NCBI RefSeq assembly: GCF_023634645.1 | Contig: NZ_JAMKMR010000003.1 | Span: 186,001-250,000, forward strand | DNA: 64,000 nucleotides | Direction: 5' to 3' | Source: Vibrio sinus | GTDB lineage: Bacteria; Pseudomonadota; Gammaproteobacteria; Enterobacterales; Vibrionaceae | The notes under the pieces: generated by a model | What the model saw: only the letters and a program-made list of their open reading frames with translations | Told to the model about the DNA's origin: nothing | Database searches by the model: none | In this document: positions 51,630 to 61,979 of the stretch, in pieces | Layout: each line of letters opens with the position of its first letter | How positions within the stretch are numbered: position 1 is the stretch's first letter | Program-made: the position numbers and the translations under genes

Positions 51630-53990
51630 ATGGGTACTATTTATATTGATGATAAGGCAGTGGAATTCGAACCAGGCGAAAACGTCCTAGACGCTGCACG
51701 TCGTGCTGGTATCGAAGCGCCTTATTTCTGCTATCACCCTGCGCTTGGAGCAGCAGGTTCTTGTCGTATCTGTGCGATGGAAACTGTGCCGCAAAAAGAA
51801 GGCGAGCGCCCACGCACTGTGATGACTTGTACCATTCCTGCTCAAGATGGACAGCGTTACAAGTTCAAAAGTGATAAAGCGAAGCAAATTCAAAAAGGTG
51901 TGGTTGAGTTCTACATGACTAACCACCCGAACGATTGCCCAGTTTGTGATGAAGGTGGTGATTGTCACTTACAAGACACCACAATCAGTGTGGGTCACGC
52001 GTACCGCCGTTACGACGGTATGAAACGTACCATGCCAGACCAATACATAGGTCCGTTGGTTTATCAAACCATGAACCGTTGTGTCACTTGCTACCGTTGT
52101 GTTCGTTACTACCAAAATTACGCGCTAGGCGATGACTTTGGTGCAATGGGTTCAAGTAACCACGTGTTATTCCGTCGTACTGAAGACGGTGCATTTGACA
52201 GCCCATTTTCAGGCAACCTAGTGACAGTATGCCCAACAGGTGTATTTACCGATAAAGTTTATCGCCGTAAGTACAGCCGTACTTGGATGCTAGATAAAGC
52301 TGACTCTATCTGCTCAGGCTGTAGCGTTGGTTGTAACATTGAAGCGGGTGGCCGTGAAGGTACACTACGTCGTATTAATATAGGCGAAGAAGGCAAATCT
52401 GCGGTAAACCCTTATTTCATTTGTGACCGTGGTCGTTATGGCGCACATGGTACAGAAGCGAAAGATCGCCCTCTACAAGTATTGCTTGATGGCAAACCTC
52501 TTGCCGATGCGAACCCAGCTCAGCGTCTAGCTAAAGAGCTTGGTGAAGCGAAAGGTCGCGTGGCAATCTTAGGTTCTATCGAAGAAGATCTGTTAACTAA
52601 CACAGCACTTCGTCAATTAGCCTCTCAGCTTAATGCACCATTTTCTCCGTTTACTTCAGAAACTGAAGAAGCCTTTAGCAAAGCGGCTGCAGCAGCTAAC
52701 ACTAATGCGCCAAGCGTAAAAGACATTGAGCAAGCGGATGCGGTTCTGGTTGTGGGCGAGCTAACTGAGCATGCACCAATGCTTGACTTGGCCGTTCGCC
52801 AAGTGATGAAAGAAAAACGTCCTGTGCACATTCTTCACGCTTCTGGCTCTCACTTAGTGACAGCGTCACGTAAGTTCCAGAAAGGGCTAAGCTACTCTGC
52901 TGCGCCTTCTCAATGGCTAGATCTATTAGCACAAGTTGAAAAAGCATGTGCTGGCGAAACTGTTGATAGCGAGTGGGCAACCAACGTTGCTAATTCTGTT
53001 AAAGACGCTAACAAAGTTGTTGTTCTTGGTGTCGCTGAGCTACTGAACGTGGCTGGTATCAAAGCACTACAAAAACTGACTGAGGTATTAGGCGAGAAAG
53101 CTCAACTAGCCGTAGCGCAAGCAGCAGCGGGTGCGACAGGTGCAGCTCTTCTAGCGGAAGCTGACTCTTGTGACAAGCTGAAGCAGCAACTGGCGAAAGG
53201 CAAAATTGATACGCTTCTTGTCGTGGGCTCTGACCCATTTGGTGAGAAGGTTCAAGGTTGGTCTGAACTACGTAGTAAAGTTAAGCGTCTCATCGTTGCT
53301 GATAAGATCAACACATCAACAGTGAAAGCCGCTGATGTTGTGATTCCTCTTGCTGCATGGCCAGAGCGCAACGGTATGACCATCAACTACGAAGGTCGTC
53401 TACAAAGCTTTGCTCAATCGTTCAAGCGTAAAGAAGCGATGTTTAGTGCTGAAGTATTGATCGAGCAAATGGCAGACGTTGATCAAGAAGCGATTAACAA
53501 TTTCCTTGCTGGTTTAACTCAAACTCACCCAACAGCAGGCTCTCATGGTGTTCGTTTAGACGCTGAGAAGTTGGCGGTTAAGCTTTCTGCAAAAGAGCAG
53601 CAATCTTCGTTTAACTTTGCCAAAGCGGAGCAGCCACAAGTGGCCCTATCTCGTTGGTATGGTGAAGGCTACATTGCCGATCGTGCTGAAGAGTTGGCGT
53701 CATTAAAGCCTAATGCAGCCGTTTACGTGAGTGCAGAGTTTGCTCACTCTATGTCGCTGGCAAATGGCGATCGCCTGACGCTTAAAGCGCCAAGCAAACA
53801 CCTTACTCGCACTATTGTGGTCGACAAGCATGTTGCGCAAAGCAGCGTCGTACTGTCTCGCGCTGATGTGAATGCGCTAGGTTTGGATATTGCGTCAGCC
53901 ATTCAAGTTGAGAAAGCCGCTGACCTGTTTATCGATGCGACAAACGTTGAATCAAGTGATAAAGCTAAAGCAGCAGTAGGAGAAGCTTAA
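51630..53990 (+). CDS. nuoG: NADH-quinone oxidoreductase subunit G
   Basis: 786 residues. N-terminal ferredoxin-like domain with [2Fe-2S] ligands (CYHPALGAAGSCRICAME), CPVCDEGGDCHLQD and CVTCYRCVRY for the [4Fe-4S] clusters, then a molybdopterin-oxidoreductase-like domain with CSGCSVGCNIEAGG. It moves electrons from NuoF to NuoI. The C-terminal part is degenerate relative to true formate dehydrogenases. It is slightly shorter than the E. coli protein. Confidence 0.95.
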   Translation: MGTIYIDDKAVEFEPGENVLDAARRAGIEAPYFCYHPALGAAGSCRICAMETVPQKEGERPRTVMTCTIPAQDGQRYKFKSDKAKQIQKGVVEFYMTNHPNDCPVCDEGGDCHLQDTTISVGHAYRRYDGMKRTMPDQYIGPLVYQTMNRCVTCYRCVRYYQNYALGDDFGAMGSSNHVLFRRTEDGAFDSPFSGNLVTVCPTGVFTDKVYRRKYSRTWMLDKADSICSGCSVGCNIEAGGREGTLRRINIGEEGKSAVNPYFICDRGRYGAHGTEAKDRPLQVLLDGKPLADANPAQRLAKELGEAKGRVAILGSIEEDLLTNTALRQLASQLNAPFSPFTSETEEAFSKAAAAANTNAPSVKDIEQADAVLVVGELTEHAPMLDLAVRQVMKEKRPVHILHASGSHLVTASRKFQKGLSYSAAPSQWLDLLAQVEKACAGETVDSEWATNVANSVKDANKVVVLGVAELLNVAGIKALQKLTEVLGEKAQLAVAQAAAGATGAALLAEADSCDKLKQQLAKGKIDTLLVVGSDPFGEKVQGWSELRSKVKRLIVADKINTSTVKAADVVIPLAAWPERNGMTINYEGRLQSFAQSFKRKEAMFSAEVLIEQMADVDQEAINNFLAGLTQTHPTAGSHGVRLDAEKLAVKLSAKEQQSSFNFAKAEQPQVALSRWYGEGYIADRAEELASLKPNAAVYVSAEFAHSMSLANGDRLTLKAPSKHLTRTIVVDKHVAQSSVVLSRADVNALGLDIASAIQVEKAADLFIDATNVESSDKAKAAVGEA

Positions 53991-54967
53991 TGGATCCTTT
54001 GCAGTATTGGATATATGTCCTAATTGGCATGGTTGTGACCATTATAGGTTTGATCCTTGTTGCTGGTTACACTGTGTTATTTGAACGTCGTGCTCTTGCA
54101 CTACTACAAGACCGTTACGGCCCGAACCGTGCTGGTCCATTTGGTATCTTCCAAGCATTGTGCGATGCCGCGAAACTACTGACAAAAGAACACTTTTTGC
54201 CGGGTTTCGTAGACAAGAAACTTTATATCTTAGCGCCAATCTTGGTGGTAGTGGCTATCTTAGTAAGTTTTGCTCTACTCCCTGTTGGTCAAAATATTTC
54301 TTGGGCTGGTGATCTTAATATTGGATTGCTTTTCTTGATGGGCCTTAGCTCTATCCACGCTTACGGAGTATTCCTAGGTGGTTGGGCATCAAGCTCTAAG
54401 TACACCATGCTAGGTGCGATTCGTACAATCGCTCAGCTTATCAGCTATGAGTTAGCGATGGGCGTAGCAGTACTTGGCGTTGTGATGCTTGCGGGTAGCT
54501 TCAGTCTCAGCAAGATCGTTGATGCTCAAACTATTCCTTATATCGTGTTGCAACCAATCGGTTTCATCGTCTTCCTTATCGCTGGTATCGCGGAAACTCA
54601 CCGTCTACCTTTCGATATGCCAGAAGCAGAAAACGAACTGAACGCTGGTTTTAACACTGAGTACGGCGGTATGCCTTTCGCCATGTTCTTCTTAGGTGAA
54701 TACCTAGGCGTGATTCTTGTCGGTGCAATGACTACCACGTTGTACCTTGGCGGTTGGCATGGTCCATGGGCTGAAACTCACCCTCTAATGGGCGTATTTT
54801 GGTTCGTATTGAAGACGTTCTTACTCGTGTTCTTCTTCGTCTGGATGCGTGCAAGTTTGCCACGAACTCGTTATGACCAATTGATGGCATTTGGCTGGAA
54901 GTTCCTATTACCACTTGGCTTGGTGAACATTCTAGCAACGGCAATCATCGGTGCATTCTGGATGTAA
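53990..54967 (+). CDS. nuoH: NADH-quinone oxidoreductase subunit H
   Basis: 325 residues, about eight membrane helices. RYGPNRAGPFGIFQALCDAA and AETHRLPFDMPEAENELNAG are the family signatures lining the quinone entrance. It shares one base with the nuoG stop. Confidence 0.96.
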   Translation: MDPLQYWIYVLIGMVVTIIGLILVAGYTVLFERRALALLQDRYGPNRAGPFGIFQALCDAAKLLTKEHFLPGFVDKKLYILAPILVVVAILVSFALLPVGQNISWAGDLNIGLLFLMGLSSIHAYGVFLGGWASSSKYTMLGAIRTIAQLISYELAMGVAVLGVVMLAGSFSLSKIVDAQTIPYIVLQPIGFIVFLIAGIAETHRLPFDMPEAENELNAGFNTEYGGMPFAMFFLGEYLGVILVGAMTTTLYLGGWHGPWAETHPLMGVFWFVLKTFLLVFFFVWMRASLPRTRYDQLMAFGWKFLLPLGLVNILATAIIGAFWM

Positions 54968-54994
54968 CACGGCGGAATTGATCGAGAGAAAATC

Positions 54995-55528
54995 ATGAAA
55001 ATATTAAAAATACTCAGTGAAGTCACAGGAGCTTTCGGAACCACGATCAAGCATGCTTGGGCACCGAGAGACACCGTCTGTTATCCAGACGTTAAGCCTG
55101 ATCTGCCAGAGCGCTGGCGTGGTCGTATCGTATTAACAAAAGATCCTAGTGGCGACGAGCGTTGTGTGGCGTGCTACCTATGTTCTTCTGTTTGTCCTGC
55201 GAGTGCGATTACCATCCAAGGTGCAGAGCGTGAAGATGAGCGTCGTTACGCAAAGACTTTCCAATTGGATTTCAGTCGCTGCATTTTCTGCGGCATGTGT
55301 GAAGAAGCCTGTCCAACACTATCGATCCAATGTACGACCGATTTTGAAATGGGCAAATACAGCCACGAAAAATTGGTTTATCAAAAAGAAGACTTGTTGA
55401 TCGATGGCCCTGGCAAGCACCCTGATTTTAATTACTACGAACATGCAGGCGTGGCAATTAAAGGGAAAGCTATAGGTGATGGTGCGGATGAAAAACCGCC
55501 TATCGATGTCTACACTTTGCTGCCGTAA
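54995..55528 (+). CDS. nuoI: NADH-quinone oxidoreductase subunit I
   Basis: 177 residues carrying two [4Fe-4S] clusters (N6a and N6b). CVACYLCSSVCP and CIFCGMCEEACP are the two four-Cys motifs. It links NuoG to NuoB. Confidence 0.96.
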   Translation: MKILKILSEVTGAFGTTIKHAWAPRDTVCYPDVKPDLPERWRGRIVLTKDPSGDERCVACYLCSSVCPASAITIQGAEREDERRYAKTFQLDFSRCIFCGMCEEACPTLSIQCTTDFEMGKYSHEKLVYQKEDLLIDGPGKHPDFNYYEHAGVAIKGKAIGDGADEKPPIDVYTLLP

Positions 55529-55544
55529 TCGGGCGAGGTAAATA

Positions 55545-56075
55545 ATGTTAACCTGGAATATTATATTCTATGCCAGTAGCGTGATAATGCTGCTGTCAGC
55601 CGTGAGCTTGCTGTTCGTCAAAGAGCCAATGCATGGGGCAGTGTATTTAACTACCTCGCTATTGGCACTAGCAGTGATCTTTTATCTGCTTGGTGCGCCG
55701 TTTGTCGCTGCGTTACAAATCATTTTGTACGTCGGGGCAATCATGGTGCTGTTTGTCTTCTTCATCATGCTCAGCCCAGCAAGTGAAAGCTTCCCTATGA
55801 CAGCCAACAAAGGTGTCATCATCCCAGTGATTCTACTGGTTGTGATGCTGGTAGAAGGCTTGCTAGTGATGACTCACTCTATCACTATCGATGCTGCACA
55901 AGCACATACTGTGCAAATGATTAGCGCGAAGAGCGTTGGTTACGATTTGTTTGAGCACTACAAGCTAGCGATTGAAGCGATTTCAACTTTACTTTTAGGT
56001 GCTTTGGTAGCCGTGATTTACCTAGCTGCTCACGTTAAACCTCAAGAAGAAGAGTCAACGGAGGAACAAGCATGA
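55545..56075 (+). CDS. nuoJ: NADH-quinone oxidoreductase subunit J
   Basis: 176 residues, five membrane helices. VLFVFFIMLSPAS and QIILYVGAIMVL are the conserved helix 3 region that contains the pi-bulge of the family. Its end overlaps nuoK by 4 bases. Confidence 0.95.
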   Translation: MLTWNIIFYASSVIMLLSAVSLLFVKEPMHGAVYLTTSLLALAVIFYLLGAPFVAALQIILYVGAIMVLFVFFIMLSPASESFPMTANKGVIIPVILLVVMLVEGLLVMTHSITIDAAQAHTVQMISAKSVGYDLFEHYKLAIEAISTLLLGALVAVIYLAAHVKPQEEESTEEQA

Positions 56076-56395
56076 GTGTATTTACTGTTCTCGTTTTGTC
56101 ACTGTTGATGTTTGTGATTGGACTTTTAATCGTGTTGGTACGTCGTCAGATGTTGTTCGTACTAATGGGTATTGAAGTCATGTTAAACGGTGTTGCGCTT
56201 GCACTTGTGGGTGCTGGGCAATATTGGAACGACCCAACAGGGCAAGTGGTTGCTCTATTTTTGATGATTGCAGCGGGTTGTGAGTTATCTGTGGTACTTA
56301 TGCTAGCAATGCTATCTTACCGTCATCTGAATACCACTCGCGTTGACAAGCTTAACCAGCTTAGCGACCGTCTTGTGAAAGGGGGAGACCTATAA
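56072..56395 (+). CDS. nuoK: NADH-quinone oxidoreductase subunit K
   Basis: 107 residues, three helices. LMGIEVMLNGVALALVGAGQ contains one conserved membrane Glu and the later AAGCELSVVLMLAML the second. Both are proton-path residues. Confidence 0.95.
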   Translation: MSVFTVLVLSLLMFVIGLLIVLVRRQMLFVLMGIEVMLNGVALALVGAGQYWNDPTGQVVALFLMIAAGCELSVVLMLAMLSYRHLNTTRVDKLNQLSDRLVKGGDL

Positions 56396-58275
56396 TGAAT
56401 AACTGGTTATGGTTAATCCCAACTTTGCCTCTGCTCAGTGCGGCGATTATTGTCCTGCTTGGCGGAAGAATCCCTCTACGTGCAAGCGGAATTATCGCGG
56501 CAACGTCGGTATTCATCTCTGCAATTTTAGTCGGTGTGCTATGGGTCGATAGTGATTTCAACCCTGCATACCACCAACAACTATGGACTTGGATGTCGGT
56601 CGGTGACTGGAAAGTCAATATAGGCTTCACGGTCGACAGACTGACGCTTGTAATGATCACAGTGACAACTTGGGTTGGTTTCCTGATCCACTTGTTCTCT
56701 GTGCCATTCATGCGTAAAGACTTCGGTGAGCGTCGTTACTTTTGCTACTTAAACCTCTTTGTAGCGGGTATGTTGTTCTTCGTGATGGCTGACAACTTGA
56801 TCTTGTTGTACACAGGTTGGGAAATCATGGGCCTATGTTCTTATGGCTTGATCTCTCACTACTACAACAAAGAGAAGAACGTCTACTCTGGTCGTAAAGC
56901 ATTCGTCGTAACACGTATCGGTGATACTCTGCTTGCCATTGGTATTTTGCTGACTTTCGTTGTCTTCAAAACCGTTAACCTACACGAGATTTTCCACTTA
57001 GCGGCGACTCAGCCTGTTAACCTGTGGGTTATTGGCGCGATCTGCTTACTTTTCCTTGCTGGTGGTATGGCTAAGTCTGCGCAGTTCCCGTTCCACGTTT
57101 GGCTACCAGAATCGATGGCAGGTCCGTCTACGGTTTCTGCATTGATTCACGCGGCAACCATGGTAACAGCGGGTGTTTATCTGATCGCTCGTACACACGT
57201 TCTTTACAACCTAGTTCCTGATGTGACTTGGTGGGTTTCGCTAGTGGGTGCATTTACTGCATTCTACGCAGCGACTTGTGCGGTAGCGCAAAATGACGTT
57301 AAACGTATTCTGGCTTACTCAACCATTTCGCAAATTGGTTACATGTTTGCAGCTCTAGGTGTGGGTGCATACGATCTTGCTATCTTCCACGTGATTGTTC
57401 ACGCGTGCTTTAAAGCACTATTGTTCATCAGCTCTGGTGTCATCATTGATATGTATAACCACGATCATGATATCCGTAAGATGGGTGGTCTTGGCAAACG
57501 TCTACCATGGCTTAAGTGGACTTACTTAGCAGGTTGTGCAAGCTTAGCAGCGCTACCTATCATTACTGCAAGTTTCTACTCGAAAGACGCGATCATCGCG
57601 GCGACAGATACTGGATACCTAGGTTGGTTGCTAGCAGGTTTAGGCCTTGTTGGTGCACTATTTACAAGTATCTACAGCTTCCGTATGTACTTCATGGTCT
57701 TCAACGGTAAGAACCGTACACCATTTACTAAGCCAGCTTATATCAGCGAAAAAGGTCTGCCTTGGCAGATGAAAGTAGCAACTGGCATCCTAGCGGTTGG
57801 CTCTATTGCTATCGGTTGGATTCAGTTCCCAGCAGATTGGAGCTTTGGTCCACACCTATTCGTACCGTGGTTAAGCCAAGTGCTAGGTAATGTACCTGAG
57901 CTTGATCCTTCTACTGGTCTTGTGCTTGAGATTCTTGGCTCTGTGATTGCGATTGCAGGTGTGTGGATTGCTCACGTGATGGTCAAGAAAGAGATTGCTG
58001 CTGGTAAAGGTATCGGCGACAACAAGTTCCTCAATGCGGCTTGGTACATCGATGATCTTTCTAAGCTAATTTTTGTACGCGGTTTTAAAGCCTTTACTGG
58101 ACTACTAGAAACAGTAATCGAGCGTTGGATTCTTAATAAAGGCCTAGTTGGTGGTGTCTCTGCTACATTGTCTAGCACGGGCGAGATTGTCAGCGAAGGT
58201 CAAGGTAATCAAGTTTCTCGATACGTCCTATGGATGATTCTTGGTGCCGTTATTTTGCTGTTTTACATGGTCTGA
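56395..58275 (+). CDS. nuoL: NADH-quinone oxidoreductase subunit L
   Basis: 626 residues, antiporter-like subunit with the long lateral helix at its C-terminus. GWEIMGLCSYGLISHYYNK has the key Glu of helix 5. AGGMAKSAQFPFHVWLPESM has the central Lys, and HACFKALLFISSG the pump Lys of helix 12. Start overlaps nuoK stop. Confidence 0.95.
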   Translation: MNNWLWLIPTLPLLSAAIIVLLGGRIPLRASGIIAATSVFISAILVGVLWVDSDFNPAYHQQLWTWMSVGDWKVNIGFTVDRLTLVMITVTTWVGFLIHLFSVPFMRKDFGERRYFCYLNLFVAGMLFFVMADNLILLYTGWEIMGLCSYGLISHYYNKEKNVYSGRKAFVVTRIGDTLLAIGILLTFVVFKTVNLHEIFHLAATQPVNLWVIGAICLLFLAGGMAKSAQFPFHVWLPESMAGPSTVSALIHAATMVTAGVYLIARTHVLYNLVPDVTWWVSLVGAFTAFYAATCAVAQNDVKRILAYSTISQIGYMFAALGVGAYDLAIFHVIVHACFKALLFISSGVIIDMYNHDHDIRKMGGLGKRLPWLKWTYLAGCASLAALPIITASFYSKDAIIAATDTGYLGWLLAGLGLVGALFTSIYSFRMYFMVFNGKNRTPFTKPAYISEKGLPWQMKVATGILAVGSIAIGWIQFPADWSFGPHLFVPWLSQVLGNVPELDPSTGLVLEILGSVIAIAGVWIAHVMVKKEIAAGKGIGDNKFLNAAWYIDDLSKLIFVRGFKAFTGLLETVIERWILNKGLVGGVSATLSSTGEIVSEGQGNQVSRYVLWMILGAVILLFYMV

Positions 58276-58292
58276 TCAATATAGGTTAACTT

Positions 58293-59801
58293 ATGCTTAG
58301 TTTATTGATTTTCTTCCCGCTGATTGCTGCAGTGCTGATCTGGCTAGGTTGTCGCAAACAACCTGAGCTAGCTCGTTCGCTGACGCTCTCTGCGGTCGTC
58401 ATCGAAAGTTTGATGGTGGCGTGGATATTTACCTCTGGCCATGTACATGGCTTCTCCATGACCGAGCGTCTTAACTGGATCCCTGCCTTTGGGGTCCAAT
58501 ACCTGCTCAGCATGGACGGCATTAGTTTAAGCCTGATCGGCCTAAGTTGTGCGTTGTTCCTAGTTTCAATCATGACGGCTTGGAAACAGGTCGACCGTTG
58601 GAACGCATTTGGTCCACTGATGCTAGCTACGCTAGGTGGTATTATCGGCGCATTCCTAGCACTAGACCTATTGCTGTTCTACGTGTTCTGGGAACTGATG
58701 TTGATCCCAATCTACTTTATGCTTAGCTTCTGGGGCTCTAAAGGCACTAAGAAAGCAGCACTTAAGTTTATGATTGTGACCATCACAGGTTCACTATTGA
58801 TGCTGGTTTCATTGATTGCGTTGTACATTGCTAATGCACATACAACGGGTCATATGACGTTCGATTACTTCTACCTAGCAAGTCACCCTATGGTTGGCAA
58901 GCTGGCAATGCCTGTTGTTCTTGGCTTCTTGATTGCCTTCATGATTAAAGTGCCTGGTTTCCCATTCCATTTCTGGGCACCAGATACGTACCGTGAAGGT
59001 AACCCAGCTGTTACTATGCTACTTTCAGGTGTGATGGCGAACGTCGGTGCTTACGGTATCCTACGTTTCTGCCTAGCGATCTTCCCTCATGCGATGCATC
59101 AGCTTGCTGACATCGGTATGGCACTTGGTGCAATTGGTACACTTTACGGTGCATTCCTAGCATTCAGACAAAGCGACCTTCGCAGTGTGATTGCGTACTC
59201 GAGTGTGAGCCACATGAACATTGTTGTTCTTGCTATCTTTGCTTGGCAACTACAAGCGCTTAACGGTGCAGTACTTGTTCTAGTTGCGCACGGCCTATCT
59301 GTTGCTGGTTTGTTCGCGGTTGTTGGTATGCTTCAATCTCGTGGCTACGAAGGTGACATGGCTGAAATGGGCGGTCTATACAAGGTGATTCCTGGTATCG
59401 GAGTCTTCCTAGTATTCCTAATTGCAGCAAGTGTTGGTATCCCTGGATTGGCTAACTTCTCAGGTGAGATCCTATTACTAGCAGGTAGCTTTAGTACTTC
59501 GCCTCTATGGGCAAGTGTTGCAGCATTCTCAATCTTGTTGGGTGTGGTTTACTTCTTGAAAGCCTATGGCCGTTCAATGCTTGGACCTATCTCTGAGCAG
59601 AACTTAGCTCGTGGTATCGTTGATTTATCAGCTCGCGAAAAAATGATTGCTGCTGTTATCGCAATTGGTTTGTTCTGGGTTGGTCTTGATCCTAACTATC
59701 TACTACAGCTTATGGCGCACTCTACGTCTGACCTTGTTGCAGCTAAGCCTGTATCAGTGATTCATGCAATTACGAAAGGGGTAATTTATGTCACTCCATG
59801 A
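58293..59801 (+). CDS. nuoM: NADH-quinone oxidoreductase subunit M
   Basis: 502 residues, fourteen-helix antiporter-like subunit. VFWELMLIPIYFMLSFWGSK holds the pump Glu, MIKVPGFPFHFWAPDTYREG the central Lys region, and AYSSVSHMN is conserved. Overlaps nuoN by 14 bases. Confidence 0.95.
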   Translation: MLSLLIFFPLIAAVLIWLGCRKQPELARSLTLSAVVIESLMVAWIFTSGHVHGFSMTERLNWIPAFGVQYLLSMDGISLSLIGLSCALFLVSIMTAWKQVDRWNAFGPLMLATLGGIIGAFLALDLLLFYVFWELMLIPIYFMLSFWGSKGTKKAALKFMIVTITGSLLMLVSLIALYIANAHTTGHMTFDYFYLASHPMVGKLAMPVVLGFLIAFMIKVPGFPFHFWAPDTYREGNPAVTMLLSGVMANVGAYGILRFCLAIFPHAMHQLADIGMALGAIGTLYGAFLAFRQSDLRSVIAYSSVSHMNIVVLAIFAWQLQALNGAVLVLVAHGLSVAGLFAVVGMLQSRGYEGDMAEMGGLYKVIPGIGVFLVFLIAASVGIPGLANFSGEILLLAGSFSTSPLWASVAAFSILLGVVYFLKAYGRSMLGPISEQNLARGIVDLSAREKMIAAVIAIGLFWVGLDPNYLLQLMAHSTSDLVAAKPVSVIHAITKGVIYVTP

Positions 59802-61254
59802 TTTAACCTATGTATTGCCTTATGCTTTCGTTGGTATAGGTGCGTTAATCGTTCTATTGCTCGGTGTACTGCCGGGCAAAAAGAACAATCAAGTGCCATA
59901 CGTTGGTTCGATCGTTGTTCTTCTCGCCACCATGTTCCAAGTTGGAACCTTGTTTGGTAGCGAAGCAACCATTGAAAACTTTGTCACCATCAATCATTTT
60001 GTGCTAGTAGCGTTCGAGCTGTTCGCTGCAGGTGGTCTAGCAACAATTCTTCTTGCACAAAATTACCCAGCGCTGAACAAACACGTAGATGAAGAATTCT
60101 ACGGTTTAGTATTGATTGCGGTATTAGGTACTTTCTTACTGGTTTCTGCAGCGAACTTGCTCGCGGCATTCATCGGTATGGAAACTGTAGCTATCCCAAT
60201 GTTTGCGCTAGTTGCTTGGAACCCTCGTCGTAAAGGCGCAATTGAAGGTGCCGTTAAGTATGCGATTACCGCAACGGTTGCAGCGGCGTTCTTTATGTTC
60301 GGTATTGCGCTTATCTACTTCGGTACTGGCACACTTGTTATCGACCAGATCCCAGAGGCGATGGGCGGCGCTCATGCAATCCCACTTCTAGCGATTATGG
60401 GTATGATATTCTTGATTGTTGGTATTGCATTTGAATTAGCGTTGGCACCCTTCCATAGCTGGTTGGCAGACGTATTCCAGGCGTCACCTTCTCCAGTAAT
60501 GGCGTTTATCGGTAGTATTGCGAAAATTGCTATGCTGACGTTCCTGATTCACTTCGCTATTCAGATTGCACCAATTTGGTATCACTTAGAAAGCGTACTT
60601 TGGGCACTAGTTTTCCTAAGCATCGTATTGGGTAACTTGCTAGCACTAAGACAAAGCAACGCTAAGCGCATTCTTGCTTATTCTTCAGTGGCTCAGTTTG
60701 GTTACGTGATGATGGCATTGGCAAGTGTGGTTCCAAATGACATTTCGTCAATGGCACACTCAGTACGTGCTGCGGCATACTATGGTTTCAGCTACGCCAT
60801 CATGAATATGGTTGCGTTTGCGGTTATCACAATGCTTGGCAAGTACAACCCATCAGGTGATCTTGCCGGTTACCGTGGTCTTGGCCGCCGTTTCCCTCTT
60901 GCAGGTGTGGCGATGGCAATTGCGGTATTGTCTCTAGCTGGTATTCCACCAACAGCAGGCTTCTTTGCAAAGTTCTTCTTGTTCTCAAGCGTTTACGCGA
61001 ATGGCCACTTAGGTTTTGTACTACTAGCTGTAGCGGGTTCAGCCGTTTCAGTATTCTACTATCTAAGAATTTTGCTTGCTCTATTTGCTAAGCAAGAGTC
61101 AGAAGAAACGTCTGTCGATGTGACTGTCAACAATGATGGTAGCCTAACTGCTCAGCCTGTCGCATTTGGCCCGGCAGCGGTTATCGCTGTTTGTGCAATC
61201 GGTACACTGGCGTTTGGTATCTTTGCTCAATACGCACTGAACTTTATGTTCTAA
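59788..61254 (+). CDS. nuoN: NADH-quinone oxidoreductase subunit N
   Basis: 488 residues, third antiporter-like subunit and last gene of the operon. FIGMETVAIPMFALVAW holds the pump Glu, and APFHSWLADVFQASPSPVMAF and AKRILAYSSVAQFGYVMMAL the other family motifs. A strong terminator follows 33 bases on. Confidence 0.95.
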   Translation: MSLHDLTYVLPYAFVGIGALIVLLLGVLPGKKNNQVPYVGSIVVLLATMFQVGTLFGSEATIENFVTINHFVLVAFELFAAGGLATILLAQNYPALNKHVDEEFYGLVLIAVLGTFLLVSAANLLAAFIGMETVAIPMFALVAWNPRRKGAIEGAVKYAITATVAAAFFMFGIALIYFGTGTLVIDQIPEAMGGAHAIPLLAIMGMIFLIVGIAFELALAPFHSWLADVFQASPSPVMAFIGSIAKIAMLTFLIHFAIQIAPIWYHLESVLWALVFLSIVLGNLLALRQSNAKRILAYSSVAQFGYVMMALASVVPNDISSMAHSVRAAAYYGFSYAIMNMVAFAVITMLGKYNPSGDLAGYRGLGRRFPLAGVAMAIAVLSLAGIPPTAGFFAKFFLFSSVYANGHLGFVLLAVAGSAVSVFYYLRILLALFAKQESEETSVDVTVNNDGSLTAQPVAFGPAAVIAVCAIGTLAFGIFAQYALNFMF

Positions 61255-61287
61255 ATTTATATAGATATCAATAAGTTCGAGTTTGAA

Positions 61288-61316
61288 AGCCTCACCAAAA
61301 ACGGTGGGGCTTTTTT
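61288..61316 (+). terminator. nuo operon terminator
   Basis: AGCCTCACC (61288-61296) pairs with GGTGGGGCT (61303-61311) with one G-T pair and loop AAAAAC, followed by a run of T to 61316. A textbook intrinsic terminator. Confidence 0.92.
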
Positions 61317-61492
61317 ATTCCCAAATTTAGCGGCTTGGAGAGAAGAATACTGCAAAAAGTGACACATATAACATTTTGTGCCATAGTTTTTTATTAATAA
61401 TAACTTCCGGGCGAAGGCCCGAATCGCTTTAATTTGAGTCTATATTCCGCGTCAAAGTGAGCTATTTCTTTTAGTTGTTTTAGGAAAATAGT

Positions 61493-61801
61493 ATGAGAAC
61501 CAAAGACCAATTAGCTATTGAGCTCGCCCTCGAGCACCTTTTAGAATTGACCTCTGCAAAAGGCGTCGCAATGACAGGTTCATTGTCTATCGCAGGTAAG
61601 CTAGTCCGTTTTGATAATCATGTAGAAAGCGACACAGCAACATTTAACCACATTCGACAGCTTGTCGCACACAGCGGCAATGTATCAAGTTTTGTGTCGG
61701 TGTTAGCGGAAAGTGACGTCCAACAGAGTACAAGTAAAGAAGTTGAGCGTATTACGGAGTCCGCGATTTCCGTGCCAATGGCGTTTAAAATCAAGCATTA
61801 A
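61493..61801 (+). CDS. hypothetical protein
   Basis: 102 residues, soluble, starts MRTKDQLAIELALEHLLELT and ends ISVPMAFKIKH. AGGA lies about 9 bases before the ATG. No motif or membrane segment is recognised. It stands alone between the nuo terminator and the AraC gene. Confidence 0.6.
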   Translation: MRTKDQLAIELALEHLLELTSAKGVAMTGSLSIAGKLVRFDNHVESDTATFNHIRQLVAHSGNVSSFVSVLAESDVQQSTSKEVERITESAISVPMAFKIKH

Positions 61802-61979
61802 GTTACTAGATGCATCTAGGTGCTGTCGTAGTGAAAAAGTTTGTCAGTTGCATTAGACTCTAACGATATACCTGAACGTTTGCTCTCATTTTGCCCCCCC
61901 AAATCTTATCTATGAGTCCAAATATGTTTATTTATAGTACACAAAGGCTATCATCACGACGCTGCCCAGAGGTTAACAA

